From positions 37,041,001 to 37,105,000 of the forward strand of contig NC_056755.1 of the NCBI RefSeq assembly GCF_018687715.1: 64,000 nt of DNA, written 5' to 3'. The notes beneath the pieces are model-generated. The model had not been told where the DNA came from, did no database searches, and worked only from the letters and a program-made list of their open reading frames with translations. The stretch is from Carya illinoinensis (Eukaryota > Streptophyta > Magnoliopsida > Fagales > Juglandaceae). A program made the translations under genes and the position numbers. This document shows, piece after piece, positions 1 to 10,429 of the stretch. Position 1 is the first letter of the stretch. Each line of letters begins with the position of its first letter.

Positions 1-480
1 GCTTAGGATCATAGAGAAAGGCTAGTTCAAGTGAAACACTTCTTGAGTGATCCTAAGCAATGCCAGTTCAACAGACATAGTGCTTGGGACTCAGTAGAAC
101 TAGAAAATAACCCTTGCTAGAAATTCCGAATAGCGCAATAAAACAACCTTGGCTTGTGATCACTGAGCAAGGTCATTCCAATCCATATACTACTCGTGAT
201 AACCAAGTACAACAAGAAAATAACACTTCCTTGAGTAGTTCTAAGAGAGGCAAGTCTGACTAACATAGTGATCAGGATAACTGAGCAAAGTAAGAAATTA
301 ACACTTGCTTGGGATCATTAAGCAAGGTTAGATCAATCAATCAACTTCTTGGGATAGCTGAGTAGAGGAAAAAAAAAAAAAAACCCTTTTCAAGGCCATC
401 AAGTACACCATTCCGATCAAGACACTACTTGGAATAACCGATCAGGGTTAGCAAATAACCATTGATCAAGGTTAGTTGTA
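1..480. repeat. Degenerate short repeats
   Basis: No gene is visible. The stretch is built of loosely repeated units of roughly 50-70 bases, each carrying a variant of CTTGGGATCACTGAGCAAGG (for example near 140-172, 305-325, 345-366 and 425-450). Several units pair a CTTGG half with a CAAGG half, so they could fold on themselves. This may be the edge of a decayed tandem array or part of a transposon that extends beyond the window. No coding potential or clear boundaries were found. Confidence 0.5.
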
Positions 481-1060
481 TTGCTCACCTGTGATGGGGT
501 AGGTGGAGTGCCGCCCATGTTGAATGTTCAGAGACGTGGGGGCACATATGCCAGCACTTATGCTCATCGCGGTCCTAAATTTCTTTTGGCTCAGGTTGCG
601 AGCACTTGTAGTTTACTCGATGTGAGCACTCTTTGATTACTTTGGGCGTAGACATTTATGTTTACCTCGAGCATGATTTTTCCTCTTTCAAGGGCGAGCT
701 TCACATTTCTAATGTGCTCGCCTTAGGGCAAGCACTATTACTATTCTGAGTGCTCCTCCTGGGTTGCGTACACTCTTTGCTTGCCCTGATTCGAGTTACT
801 CTTGCTCACCTCATTGTGAGCACTCTATACACAATGATTCATAAAAATATTTTTATATATGTTTTTAGATTTAAAAATATTATTATTATTCCTACATAAT
901 ATATATTAATTAGAAAAATAACAATTATCTTCAACTTATTTTCTACAATAATTCATAAAAACAAAATATTTTCTACAATATTTCAAATTAAACTTGAAAT
1001 AGACAAGGTTCAACGAATATTAACAAATTGATAGAATGATAATTATTAAACACTAGCCCC
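481..1060. other. Non-coding, GAGCACT-rich then AT-rich stretch
   Basis: Positions 481-830 repeat short words such as GTGAGCACTCT and TGCTCACCT in both orientations at irregular spacing. The sequence then becomes plain AT-rich DNA. No open frame of note, promoter or RNA gene is visible. It may belong with the repeats to its left. Confidence 0.4.
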
Positions 1061-1065
1061 ATTTG

Positions 1066-1396
1066 GAAGTTAGACTCAACTAAGATAAACTTAGTTCAGT
1101 ATAATTTTAAGTTGAATCTAACATCTATATACCTAACTTTCAAATTACTAAAGTCATCTTAACTCAAAACCTTTTTACATGGAGGCCTACAACCTTTTTC
1201 AACTCAACATATTTTTACACATAGGGCCTACAATATTTTTCAACTTTTAAAAATACATCTAAACTTATTTTAATATCCCAACACATCTAAACTCATCTTA
1301 GGTGAGCCCCACAAAACTCATTCTATCATCTCAACTCACTATCATTCATAAAGAATTTATCTTATCTCAACTCAGTTCAATATCTAAACGGGACCT
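1066..1396. mobile_element. MITE-like element, Fagales-type family
   Basis: The left end reads CCCCATTTGGAAGTTAGACT and the right end, reverse complemented, reads GGTCCCGTTTAGATATTGAA. Both lead into (ACTCAAC)/(GAGTTGAG) and (GATAA) words, giving imperfect terminal inverted repeats of about 35 bases around an AT-rich non-coding core. Related elements lie at 18633-18851 and 39470-39685, with a more decayed relative near 59440-59645. No transposase is encoded. A target duplication could not be fixed by eye. Confidence 0.5.
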
Positions 1397-2400
1397 AAAT
1401 ATCTAAAAGTAAAACGCCTCATTTGAAACCCCAATTCTAAATAGAGGTATTCCAGTACTCCTAGATTTTAAATGAGAATGAAAACTTTTAATAAGTTCAC
1501 AAGCTAATTTCTTATGATGAAATTAGATCATCTTATATGAACCTACCTATGTGAGAGTGAAAGTATGACCGCTTCCTATGGCACTGACCTTACCTAGAGC
1601 TCTCATGAAATTGAAATATGCTCTTAGCTATAGAAGTACTCCAGAATGAGTAAAAACTCTTTGAGGATTAGGAAACAAATTTGTAAAATATATCCTAAGG
1701 ATCTAATAGAGTCACTAGTTCTAGATGCATTCACTGATTAAATTGACATAGTCTTAATTAATATGTTTTACTAGTTGAAAGTTCAAGTCAAAAGACACCT
1801 TCATTGGAGTAATTTATTTTTGTCAAAATCCTCAAGAATTATTTTTAAAGAAATATTATTATATTATTTTTCTTTGAAATAATGGATCAACATTAAGACT
1901 TCATTAATAAATAAAGTATTTATTTGTTTATTTCATATAATAATGCAATATCGTTGTTATATGTATAGTATACCATGTTATTTTATGGAGGGAGGCAACC
2001 TTATTAAAGGAAGTCCTTTGAAATGTATGGAGAAAGGTTCAAGGGCATTGGAGAAAAGTGTATAGGCACTTTGTATGGAATCTTCCTTACGATAATATTA
2101 AGACAAGAGAGTCATATATGTGATACTCCATATATACGTATATCTTGACTACGTAATTATTGCATTTATTGGGATTATGGGCTTTCTCGTTTGAAATTTT
2201 AGATGATTTACGTGGTATTATTTTATTATTTATAACTATGGAATTTAATTCAAAGTGTTTTATTGTTGTTAATTATTGTTCATCATTTAAAATGATTTTT
2301 ATTTTAAATTAGTTTATGGTTAATTTTAGTATTTTATTTTATTTTACTTTACTAAGTCATTGTGTTTAAATTAGTTTTATTTAAATTACTGTTTTGAAAT
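1397..2400. other. AT-rich intergenic DNA without a visible gene
   Basis: The stretch is ordinary AT-rich plant intergenic sequence. Reading both strands shows no long frame, conserved protein words or clear terminal repeats. Its right part may already belong to the possible LTR that follows. Confidence 0.4.
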
Positions 2401-4400
2401 CATTTTTGTTGGATCAATTTTAATTAGACCCAAGATGAAAAGGCTGGATCTCATTTCTTTCCCTTCTTTTTTCTTTTCCTCTTTTTTTTTTTTCCCTTTT
2501 CTCTTTTTCTCATTTCTTTTTCATTCCTTGCTTCCTAGCCCGCACACCCCCCCTCTCACTCTTTCCTCCGGTGCGTCTCTCTCACTACCATCAATGCCGC
2601 TGTGTGCCACTGCCCAACCCATAACCTTTCCCATCCTCCGGTGAGCTCAACCAACTCAACCATCGCCCCCATGCCCCATCCTTCTCTCTCCTAGCCATGT
2701 AGAGCCCGAATGGGTTATAAATTCATTGCGCCGCCCAACGGCGCCACCATCACCACCACAGCTTCCCCTCTTGCAGGCCAACATCCTCCACCAATCTCAA
2801 CTCCTGACTTGCCGCCAGTTGCTCCCACAAAGCCCACGACACCACACAATTTTCTCCACATTCCACTGTCGTCGTACTCCCATTGGCCACCATCTTTTCA
2901 CCATTTCACCACCGGCCTTCCAGCACTCTAACCCAACCATTCTCAGCCTCGATCAGCCACCCTTGAAACCCCTTGAGCTACATCTTTGATTTATGCTTTT
3001 TGTCCTCCAACCGCCACCCATGGCCAACCACCACTACCACTAACTTCACAAATACCCCTAAGTCCTTCCCTAGCCATCCTGAGTCTTCTTTTGTCCCCGT
3101 TCAAAATTGGATATTTTAAGACCCATGGCCTTAGCCCAAATTGGACTGTTACGTTGTTGTGCCTTGGCCTCTTGCACCTTCTTGATCCTCCAAAGATTAT
3201 ATTTTAGCACTGTAAGTAATTTCTAACGAACATTTTGTGATTTAAATATATTTTACACTAATAAATCTTTTATGATTTGGTTGGTTGTGTTGGACGTTGA
3301 GTCTATAGAGTTTGGAGGTCGGTTAGATTGGAGGATGGAGTTGTTAGTGTGATTGAATTATGGTGGGATTTGTTGGCTTTTGAATATATTTGTGTCGTGT
3401 CATATACATTGTATAATTGCATGCATGTTCATGTTTGTAAAGGAAAACTGAGTTTTTGCATAATTGTATGCATGTTTATGTATATATATGAAAACTAGAT
3501 TTTTATGTGAGAAATGATTTTGGGTATGTTTGAAATGAATGGATTAAACGGTTTGAAAGAGAGGTACTATAGGGATGGTGGTAAGCAAAAAATGTGGTAG
3601 AGTCCCGCTTGAAATTTCTGCCTACAGTGCATGCGATAGGGATGGTGGCAGTACTCCTGCCTACAGTGGGTACTGTAGGGATGGTGGACTCTGCCTGCGA
3701 TTGCCGCCTACATTGTTAATTGGATAATGAGCCATTTTCTGAAAAAATGGCGGGTTTCGTTAAATGGATTTATGTGAATCATTTTCTGGAAAAATATTAG
3801 ATTTTTATACTGGGTCATTTTCTGTGAAAATGACGGATGTTATTTTTAATAGACTTGGTTTTTGACCAAAATAAGATTTTGGCGTGTGTTGAAAAATAAT
3901 CATTTTGTAGAACATGATTTTTGGCTCTCATGCATATTTTATCATATGCATGCATATTTGTTGTTGCATGAATGTATTTGTATCTCTTGGATTATTTGGT
4001 CTATTACTTACCTGTGATACCGTTTCTTGATAATGTAAATTTTGATGCAGATGAGGATGCAGAGCTTGAGGATGCGACTTTGCCGGAAGAGTGATCGAGG
4101 GTCGCTTTCTCATGAGATGAGATTTATGTCCCGTTTTTTGTTATTATATTTGAGTGTATTTATGTTTTCATAGGATAATTGTATTACTTTTGAAACGCTT
4201 GTATTTAAATAAATTTGTATTTAATAATTTTGGTACTTAGTTAATTAATTTTAACTTATTCATTGCGTCTTTTGTTGTACATATATTGTTTGTGTACATA
4301 TTTAGCACGTGTCGTTAGAGTGTATAACTCCTGTTATCATCATCCCGATGTCTCGATTTTTACATATCCGTACGTGAGAATTGGAGGGGCCACGATATAA
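2170..4400 (+). mobile_element. Possible solo LTR or decayed LTR element
   Basis: A pyrimidine-rich run (2450-2580), a C-rich block with CCACCATCACC words (2600-3070), short internal direct repeats (ATTGCATGCATGTTCATGT near 3416 and a relative near 3460) and self-pairing CATTTTCTG...AAAATG words (3731-3840) precede a tail ending GAATTGGAGGGGCCACGA (4379-4397). That tail resembles the GGGGCGTCACA-type ends of plant Ty3-type LTRs. No gag or pol follows, so a solo LTR is the most economical reading. Boundaries and target duplication were not found. The short Pro/Thr-rich frames inside it look like by-products of composition. Confidence 0.28.
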
Positions 4401-4549
4401 GCCTCGCGCAAATGGGCAAGGGCATTGGGCTTCGAGTTCCATGAGGTGCACTTGGGACTTTGAGCTCTAAATATATTTGGAATTTTAAGTACTGTCTACA
4501 ACTATTACATACGTAATTAATAAATGAAAAATTAGCCGTTTTCTAGTTG

Positions 4550-5769
4550 TTGGACTGCATTATAACTCAAAGACACTTCAAATAATTCTAAATTCAAAGC
4601 AAGACATTATGACATTATATATGATGTACATTATGGCCGTCATTAATGAAATTAACTGAAATTAATTAAGTGCTTAATTCGTTGTATATCTCAAAAATAT
4701 TTTTGTCTAAATTCTATATATAGCGCTTAAGAGTTTGAGAAAATTTATAAAGACATCATCATTACGATCTAGCTAGCTAGTTTTTAAAGTCCGAAATATT
4801 TATTTCCTACCTTCATGATTTTCTATTATAATATTTATATCTTTCTAACAGCCCTATCCACCCTTTGCCTTTATGAGTCAACTAAATGATCTTATTTTGC
4901 CACTTACCTTTTGTCTTTAAAGCAGTATTTTTGGAATCTATATTGATTTAAGGATGCTGCTATTCAGTCCGGCCATGATTTTGCCCGCTTCAAATTTAGG
5001 CAATTGTACTTCTTTTTCCTTTTTCTTTTATATATTTTTTAAATATATTTAAATATTTTTTTAAAAGATACACAACTTCACTAATAGTTATTTTCTTAAC
5101 TATTAAGAAAAAAATCAAAATACCCGAACGGTAACTTTGAGAGGACAAATTAATCATATGATCAAGTATCATTTTCCTTAATTTAACCACACTTCCATGA
5201 CATGAAAAGGAACCCAAAGAGAGAAATTAGGCTTTAGATCATCTCAAAAGCTGAAATATATATAAAGTTGTACATAATGTGCATGCATGGTGTGATGATG
5301 TGTTCCTCGATCTTAATTTATAACCATAGAAAAAACACAAAGAAGTGATTACAGGTAAAGGCCAGGCTTTGGAGATTTGGACTGAAGATTTTGCATGGCT
5401 CCTGATTAGAAACAGGATGTAAAGAGGAAAGCACACAAACTTGATACAGGTGTGGACCCCTCTTTCGCACTTGCACTAGAAATGGCGATTGGTCCTTTGT
5501 CCTTTTAATTCTGCTTTATAACCACTGTTCGGCAATCCATGTGTTCCACAAAAGCATATGCAATATATATGATCGATCTGTGTACGTTGCACGCCACAAA
5601 GAATAATGTGTCACCAAAACAAGTATAAAAATAAAATAAAAAGTTCTATTTTCCTTTTCTAAATATATCTACATTCTTAATTATATTAATAGTCCTTTTC
5701 ACTTTTAAATGCACTAAGAGAGGCTTCTTTTTATTTTTCTTCAAATTTCCAAACCTTGCTTGTATGTGT
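4550..5769. repeat. Segmental duplication unit 1, left part (X)
   Basis: The stretch from about 4576 (TTCAAATAATTCTAAATTC) to about 5292 (CATGCATGGTGTG) has a clear diverged copy at about 41535-43005. The shared order of landmarks includes CATTAATGAAATTAA, the pyrimidine-rich tract near 5015, and ATGAAAAGGAACCCAAA near 5202. It contains no gene. It marks the left edge of the region upstream of the ABCB gene before the CACTA element inserted. From 5293 to 5769 no counterpart is seen and no gene is visible. Confidence 0.75.
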
Positions 5770-5772
5770 GTT

Positions 5773-5880
5773 CACTACAACAAATATGGCTTTTAGTGAC
5801 AGATTATAAATAGTGACGGTTTCTAAACTGTGACTAAAAGGTATTTATTGTGACGGTTTGTGAGAACTGTCACTAAATGT
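5773..5880. repeat. CACTA left terminal and subterminal repeats
   Basis: The 30-bp terminal repeat (5773-5802) ends in TTTTAGTGACAG and is followed by alternating GTGACGGTTT and AAACTGTCAC/ACTGTGAC words, which pair with each other. The right end (18185-18443) mirrors this with ACCGTCACTAAA and TTTAGTGACG words. In the CACTA family such subterminal repeats are where the element-encoded TNPA-type protein binds. Confidence 0.85.
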
Positions 5881-5889
5881 TGGGCAAGA

Positions 5890-6080
5890 ATTTCAAAACG
5901 TTCGGACGTTTTACATAATACGTTCGCACGTCACAGTAACGTTCGAATGTTATGTATATTTACGTGCGAACGTAAAAAAATTTAGCGCGAACGTTCGAAC
6001 GTTTTAACTTATTACGTGCGAACGTGAATATATTAGCGCTAATGTTCGAACGTTAATGTGATAAAGTTCGAACGTTATAT
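5890..6080. repeat. ACGTTCGAACGT palindrome cluster 1
   Basis: About eight copies of a 12-14 base palindrome-like motif lie within 190 bases, with variants ACGTTCGGACGT, ACGTTCGCACGT, ACGTGCGAACGT and ATGTTCGAACGT. The flanking AC/GT halves are constant and the central bases vary. The copies lie between the left terminal repeat and the 3' end of the minus-strand gene. Binding by the element's own TNPA-like protein is inferred from the En/Spm paradigm. Confidence 0.85.
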
Positions 6081-6258
6081 GTTAAATTACATAAATTAAC
6101 CATAATATATATTTTTTTAATAGTAAGGTTGAGTAACGTTATATTAAAAAAAATTAAGAGTAGAAATTAAGCTACACAATACATACATTAAATATTTGTG
6201 TCCATTACATATGTCGAAAATAAAAAACGTTCGAATGATAAATTTTTACAAATCACTT

Positions 6259-7485
6259 TCAGAACTGCTGGTTTACAAAAGATCGAAACTCCTCAGTCAA
6301 TGTCTCAACCTTATTGTTTAGCACATCTACATGATGTGCAAGATGTGCGACAGCCTGATCTATATGTGCAATCTGTCTATCGATCTGTCGGTCTATATGC
6401 GCCTTCATATCTGTCATCATTGTATCAACCCAAGCAGGTCGCACATCCCCAGCAGATGTAACTCCCGGCTGCTGACTAGTACTCGCCGACGGGCGAGCAA
6501 CATCGGCCCCAGACTCAGTCGGGGGAACAAGATCTGGCGTAGGACCAGACTGACGCCGAGCTGAGCCTCTCCCCTGTGCAATGCTCCGGCGGTGTGTGGT
6601 TATGTCGATAGGGCTCATCTGGTTTATCACCATCTCCTCCGCCTGGAGTGGCACTCCCCGGGCTAGTAATAAGCGGCTGATGATGACTCCGTACGGGAGA
6701 TTATCCGTGGTAACGATGCTGGCCTCGTAACGGATCCGCTCAAATATAACAAGGGGCAAGTCAATGGGCTCACCACGTGCCAAGCCAATCAGGAACTGTG
6801 CACGAGCCCGACTGAATGTGCTCTTATGTGCCACCGGGTCTACATTTGTTGCAACAAAAATGTGCAACATGCGAAAGAAAGGCAGCAGCTGATTCTGGCT
6901 GAAGGAGTTCGGCCTATCGAGCTTTGTGCGGTCCGTGCCAGTGAGGATGTAGAAATCCTGGTCCCGCTCATCGTCACCAACCTCAGCAGCAATAGGATCG
7001 CCCTCGGGTCGATCTTCTTCATGACTGGGCATAAACTCAACAGGGCCCGAAGATGAAGCAGAAGCGGCTGGTTCTGCCTCGAATATGCCCGGGGAAAATG
7101 CAGCTGCTATGTCATCAGCCTGAGCAGCTGTCGACTCAGGTAGTATACGCGGAATCTGGAGTAAGTCAGCGAGAACATCTGCCGAGAACTGAAACTGTAC
7201 ACCGCGTACACTGAGAGTATGGGATGATGCATCGTTAGGCATGGTGGCCATCCCAATGTAAAACTCTCGAACCATTGTGGGGTAAATCTTTCCCCTCAAT
7301 GTGCATATGGGGCCCCAGCCTCTGGTGACGAAGACGTCTCTCAGCGTCTTCTGCTCCCAGCTGAGCTCATCAAACTCATTAATGAGAATTTCTCGTTCCC
7401 CCATAACAGTTCGTGCCCCCAGTCGAGCAATGTCCGGATTGCCTCCATCCCTCCCTCGCTTCCTTGTCGTCATATACTGAGCCAT
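6259..7485 (-). CDS. Putative plant transposon protein (PF20167-like), CACTA third gene
   Basis: This 408-aa reading frame starts MAQYMTTRKRGRDGG. The frame stays open 20 codons further upstream, but a splice acceptor (TTTTCAG before GATATGG, 7489-7490) lies just before the ATG, so MAQ is the likely start. An untranslated first exon at about 8331-8430 is supported by a donor at 8329-8330 and a TATA box at 8458-8465. Residues about 60-110 (VREFYIGMATMP, SVRGVQFQFSADVLADLL) and 215-300 (TFSRARAQFLIGLA, LPYGVIISRLLL) match, from memory, the domain usually named putative plant transposon protein. The tail from residue about 370 (IDRQIDRQIAHIDQAVAHL) looks like a coiled coil. This domain is often seen near retroelements, so capture by the CACTA element is possible. 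Its role in transposition is unknown. Confidence 0.7.
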   Translation of the reverse strand: MAQYMTTRKRGRDGGNPDIARLGARTVMGEREILINEFDELSWEQKTLRDVFVTRGWGPICTLRGKIYPTMVREFYIGMATMPNDASSHTLSVRGVQFQFSADVLADLLQIPRILPESTAAQADDIAAAFSPGIFEAEPAASASSSGPVEFMPSHEEDRPEGDPIAAEVGDDERDQDFYILTGTDRTKLDRPNSFSQNQLLPFFRMLHIFVATNVDPVAHKSTFSRARAQFLIGLARGEPIDLPLVIFERIRYEASIVTTDNLPYGVIISRLLLARGVPLQAEEMVINQMSPIDITTHRRSIAQGRGSARRQSGPTPDLVPPTESGADVARPSASTSQQPGVTSAGDVRPAWVDTMMTDMKAHIDRQIDRQIAHIDQAVAHLAHHVDVLNNKVETLTEEFRSFVNQQF

Positions 7486-7699
7486 ATCCTGAAAATTAAA
7501 AAAAATATATAAATTGTAACATTTAAAAAAAATGATTATAATCACAGATACATACGTATTATGACATATATGGATTATACAGAAAATTAAAATATCATCT
7601 ATTATAAATTTACATAATTTCGCCAGTAAAACTTTGAAATAATTTCACTTTTTCAATATATAAAATAATAATACTTAAAAGGAACAATATAAAAATATT

Positions 7700-8095
7700 T
7701 TAACAGGAAACGTTCGAACGTTATTGAAGGAACGTTCGCACGTTAGTCAGGATACGTTCGACAAAAAGATGATACGTACAGGACGTTTTTATCGAACGTT
7801 TCATTCAAACGTTCGATAAAAACGTGCGAATGAGTTCATTACGTCCGGACGTATTATCTAAACGTTCGGACGTAATGAATTTGAACCGTCATACGTTCGG
7901 ACATTCTTACTAGCCGAAGAATACCAACGGTTTACGTTCGAACGTTTTTATCCAACGTTCTGTTAAAGCGTTGGATAAAAACGTTCGCACGTGAAACTAA
8001 TACGTTCGCACGTTACAATATAACGTGCGAACGTAAAGAATACCAAAGGTCGCACGTTCGGACGTTGTGTCGTGACGTCCGAACGTTACGACACG
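7700..8095. repeat. ACGTTCGAACGT palindrome cluster 2
   Basis: A dense run of the same motif family as at the element ends, including AACGTTCGAACGTT, ACGTTCGCACGT and ACGTCCGAACGT, lies inside the inferred first intron of the minus-strand gene. Some copies are split by short spacers such as GTTTTTATC and its relatives, so longer imperfect hairpins form (for example around 7785-7825 and 7935-7990). Confidence 0.85.
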
Positions 8096-8330
8096 TAATC
8101 GCTGAGTCGACTCAGCCATTACCGAAAGCTTCGAAACGCATGTTTCGAAGCCACAAACAACCAAAATAAGCATTTATATACAGTGGGGAATGTTTCTACG
8201 GTCCTATTTTATCAATTTACTGCGAATGGTGGCCGAAAATGCAAGTTTTATAACCGGGTACGGTGGGTTTCGAATTTTTGAAACCCACCGATTAAAAGCA
8301 AGGAAATAGAAGAGGGAGAGGGCACATTAC

Positions 8331-8465
8331 CTTTTAGTGACGGTTGCGGTGGAGGATGGCGACGGTTGCGGCGGCTTGCGTGGCGGAGAGGAAGAGAGAG
8401 TTTGAGTTCGGTGGCCGGTTTCGTACAAGTTACGGCCTGGAAACCGTCGTGCCTGGCCTTATATA
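8331..8465 (-). promoter_or_regulatory. Promoter and 5' untranslated exon of minus-strand CACTA gene
   Basis: On the minus strand a TATATAAG box (8458-8465) is followed within about 30 bases by a pyrimidine-rich leader (CTCTCTTCCTCTCCG). The leader ends at a good donor, CTAAAAG/GTAATG (exon end 8331). The matching acceptor lies at 7489-7490, just before the ATG. The intron (7490-8330) contains palindrome cluster 2. The transcription start itself is inferred. Confidence 0.55.
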
Positions 8466-8469
8466 CAGT

Positions 8470-8670
8470 TAACGTTCGAACGTTAATTAATTAACGTTCG
8501 AACGTTAAATGTACATGCGAACGTTATGTAGATTACGTTCGGACGTTGAATCAAACGTGCGAACGTATAACTTTTACGTTCGGACGTTGTGTTAACATGC
8601 GAACGTATAACGTATATGTTCGGACGTCAATCGAAACGTCCGAACGTTTTAGTTATAACATTCGAACGTT
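8470..8670. repeat. ACGTTCGAACGT palindrome cluster 3, minus-gene promoter
   Basis: About ten copies of the motif lie directly upstream of the TATA box of the minus-strand gene, starting AACGTTCGAACGTTAATTAA at 8471. Placement over a promoter recalls En/Spm, where TNPA-binding repeats overlap the element promoter and allow self-regulation. That parallel is inference. Confidence 0.85.
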
Positions 8671-10080
8671 TTTATACTATATATTATATTATATATATTA
8701 TATAATATATTATTATAATATATATTATATTACCTATATATTACTATATAATATGATAGGTAATATTATATATCATATAATGTATAATATTATATACGTA
8801 TAATATACGTATATTATATAGTATATAGTGTTAATAGTGTATATAGCGTATACTATATACTGTTGTACGTGTATATAGTGTATACTATATAGTATATAGT
8901 ATATTACACTATATACTATATAGTGTATACTATATACTGTTATATAGTATGTAGTTTTAATACGTATATAGTGTTATATACGTATTATTGAAACCTATAT
9001 TATATAGTATATAGTAATATAGTATACTATATTATATACGTATATAGATATAGTATATATACGTATGTTATGATATATTATATTATATATACTAATATAT
9101 TATATTATATATACTAATATATTATATTATATCTAGTGTATACTTATATAATATTATTGTATATATTATTGTAATAATATTAATATATATATATTTAATA
9201 CTATTTAATATGTTTATATATATAGTATATATTATATAGTAGTATATAATGTTAATATTATATAGTATATATTATATAGTAGTATTATATAGTTATTTAT
9301 TTATCCAATACTATAGTTAATATACTATAGTATCTATATAATAACTATAGTATGTACTATATATATTAACATTATATACTACTATATAATATATAGTAAT
9401 ATATTAACTATAGTAATATATAGTATATAATATATATAGTATATATATATGTATAGTAATGTATAGTATACTATATATTACGATATTTGTAGTATATATA
9501 CTATATTATATACAAGTAGTATATATAACATAGTACTAGTACTATATTATATCTATTATATATTTACTATATATAATATTATACGATATTATATAGTTAT
9601 TACGTATGTTTAACATACTATATACTACTTATACTATATTATAGACTACAATATAGATAATATATTATATAAATAATAATACTATATTATAGACTATAAT
9701 ATAGATAATATATTATATAATATTTATACTATATTATCTAATAACTATATTACTTTAATATAGTTATTAGATATACTATATTAAAGTATACTATACTAAT
9801 TACTAGGATAATATACAATTTTTGTACTATATAATATATTATAATATACTTGTTATAACTATAATATATAATATACTTATTATATTATAGTTATAATATA
9901 ATATATATTTTATATTATTAGTTAATATAAGGTTATAATATATATGTAGTACGTTCTTATATTATACTTATGTTATATATATTATAATTGGTACAAATTA
10001 TTTATTAATTAATATTTTATAATTTATAATTTAATATATAAATATATTATGAGGAATATACTAAATTTTAATATGTAAAT
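8671..10080. repeat. Very AT-rich TATAGTATATA spacer within CACTA
   Basis: About 1.4 kb consists almost only of A and T, with endless variants of TATATAGTATATA, TAATATATTATAT and TACGTATATA. It separates two palindrome clusters that serve divergent promoters. No coding frame here is credible; the short open frame beginning at 8546 is an artefact of composition. It could melt or form cruciforms easily, and is also the stretch most likely to be misassembled. Confidence 0.85.
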
Positions 10081-10087
10081 AATAATT

Positions 10088-10352
10088 TTTACGTTCGAAC
10101 GTTCATGTGAAACGTTCGGACGTTATAATAAATTCGGAGGGAAATTTCCCGCTTAAACCAAATTTCCACAGTACGTTCGAACGTACTATATAAACGTTCG
10201 AATGTTACTGACGAATACGTAGGAATGACAATAATACGTGCGAACGTATTATATATTTTGTGGGCGGGACTATTGTACGTTCGGACGTTTATGCTTAAAC
10301 GTTCGCACGTAAAATGAAACGTTCGAACGTACTTTAATGAACGTCCGAACGT
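10088..10352. repeat. ACGTTCGAACGT palindrome cluster 4, TNP2-side promoter
   Basis: About ten motif copies (for example ACGTTCGAACGT at 10091-10102 and ACGTCCGAACGT at 10342-10353) lie just upstream of the leader of the plus-strand transposase gene. With cluster 3 it brackets the AT-rich spacer, so both divergent transcription units begin next to a cluster. Confidence 0.85.
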
Positions 10353-10383
10353 TAATTGCATAACAAGCAGAAAATAAAACTTT

Positions 10384-10427
10384 CACGCACGGGAAAGCAG
10401 ATTCATTTCTGCTTTCCTCCGTGCGTG
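10384..10427 (+). other. Inverted repeat (hairpin) in transposase leader
   Basis: CACGCACGGGAAAGCAG (10384-10400) and CTGCTTTCCTCCGTGCGTG (10409-10427) pair over about 17 bases with a two-base bulge around an 8-base loop. The hairpin lies at the presumed transcription start of the TNP2 gene, directly after palindrome cluster 4. Its function is unknown. Confidence 0.7.
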
Positions 10428-10429
10428 TT

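Noticed and set aside
2435..3207. Short Ser/Pro/Phe-rich frames
   Set aside because: They overlap each other in pyrimidine-rich DNA, have no domain, and sit in a probable LTR.
8546..8803. 85-codon open frame in the palindrome and AT-rich zone
   Set aside because: It is made of repeat-derived codons followed by Ile/Tyr runs from TATA repeats; there is no protein-like content.
5890..10352. Regularly repeated palindromes that might suggest a CRISPR-like array
   Set aside because: Spacing is irregular, spacers are not of uniform length, the host is a plant, and the repeats lie inside a CACTA transposon with TIRs and TSD.
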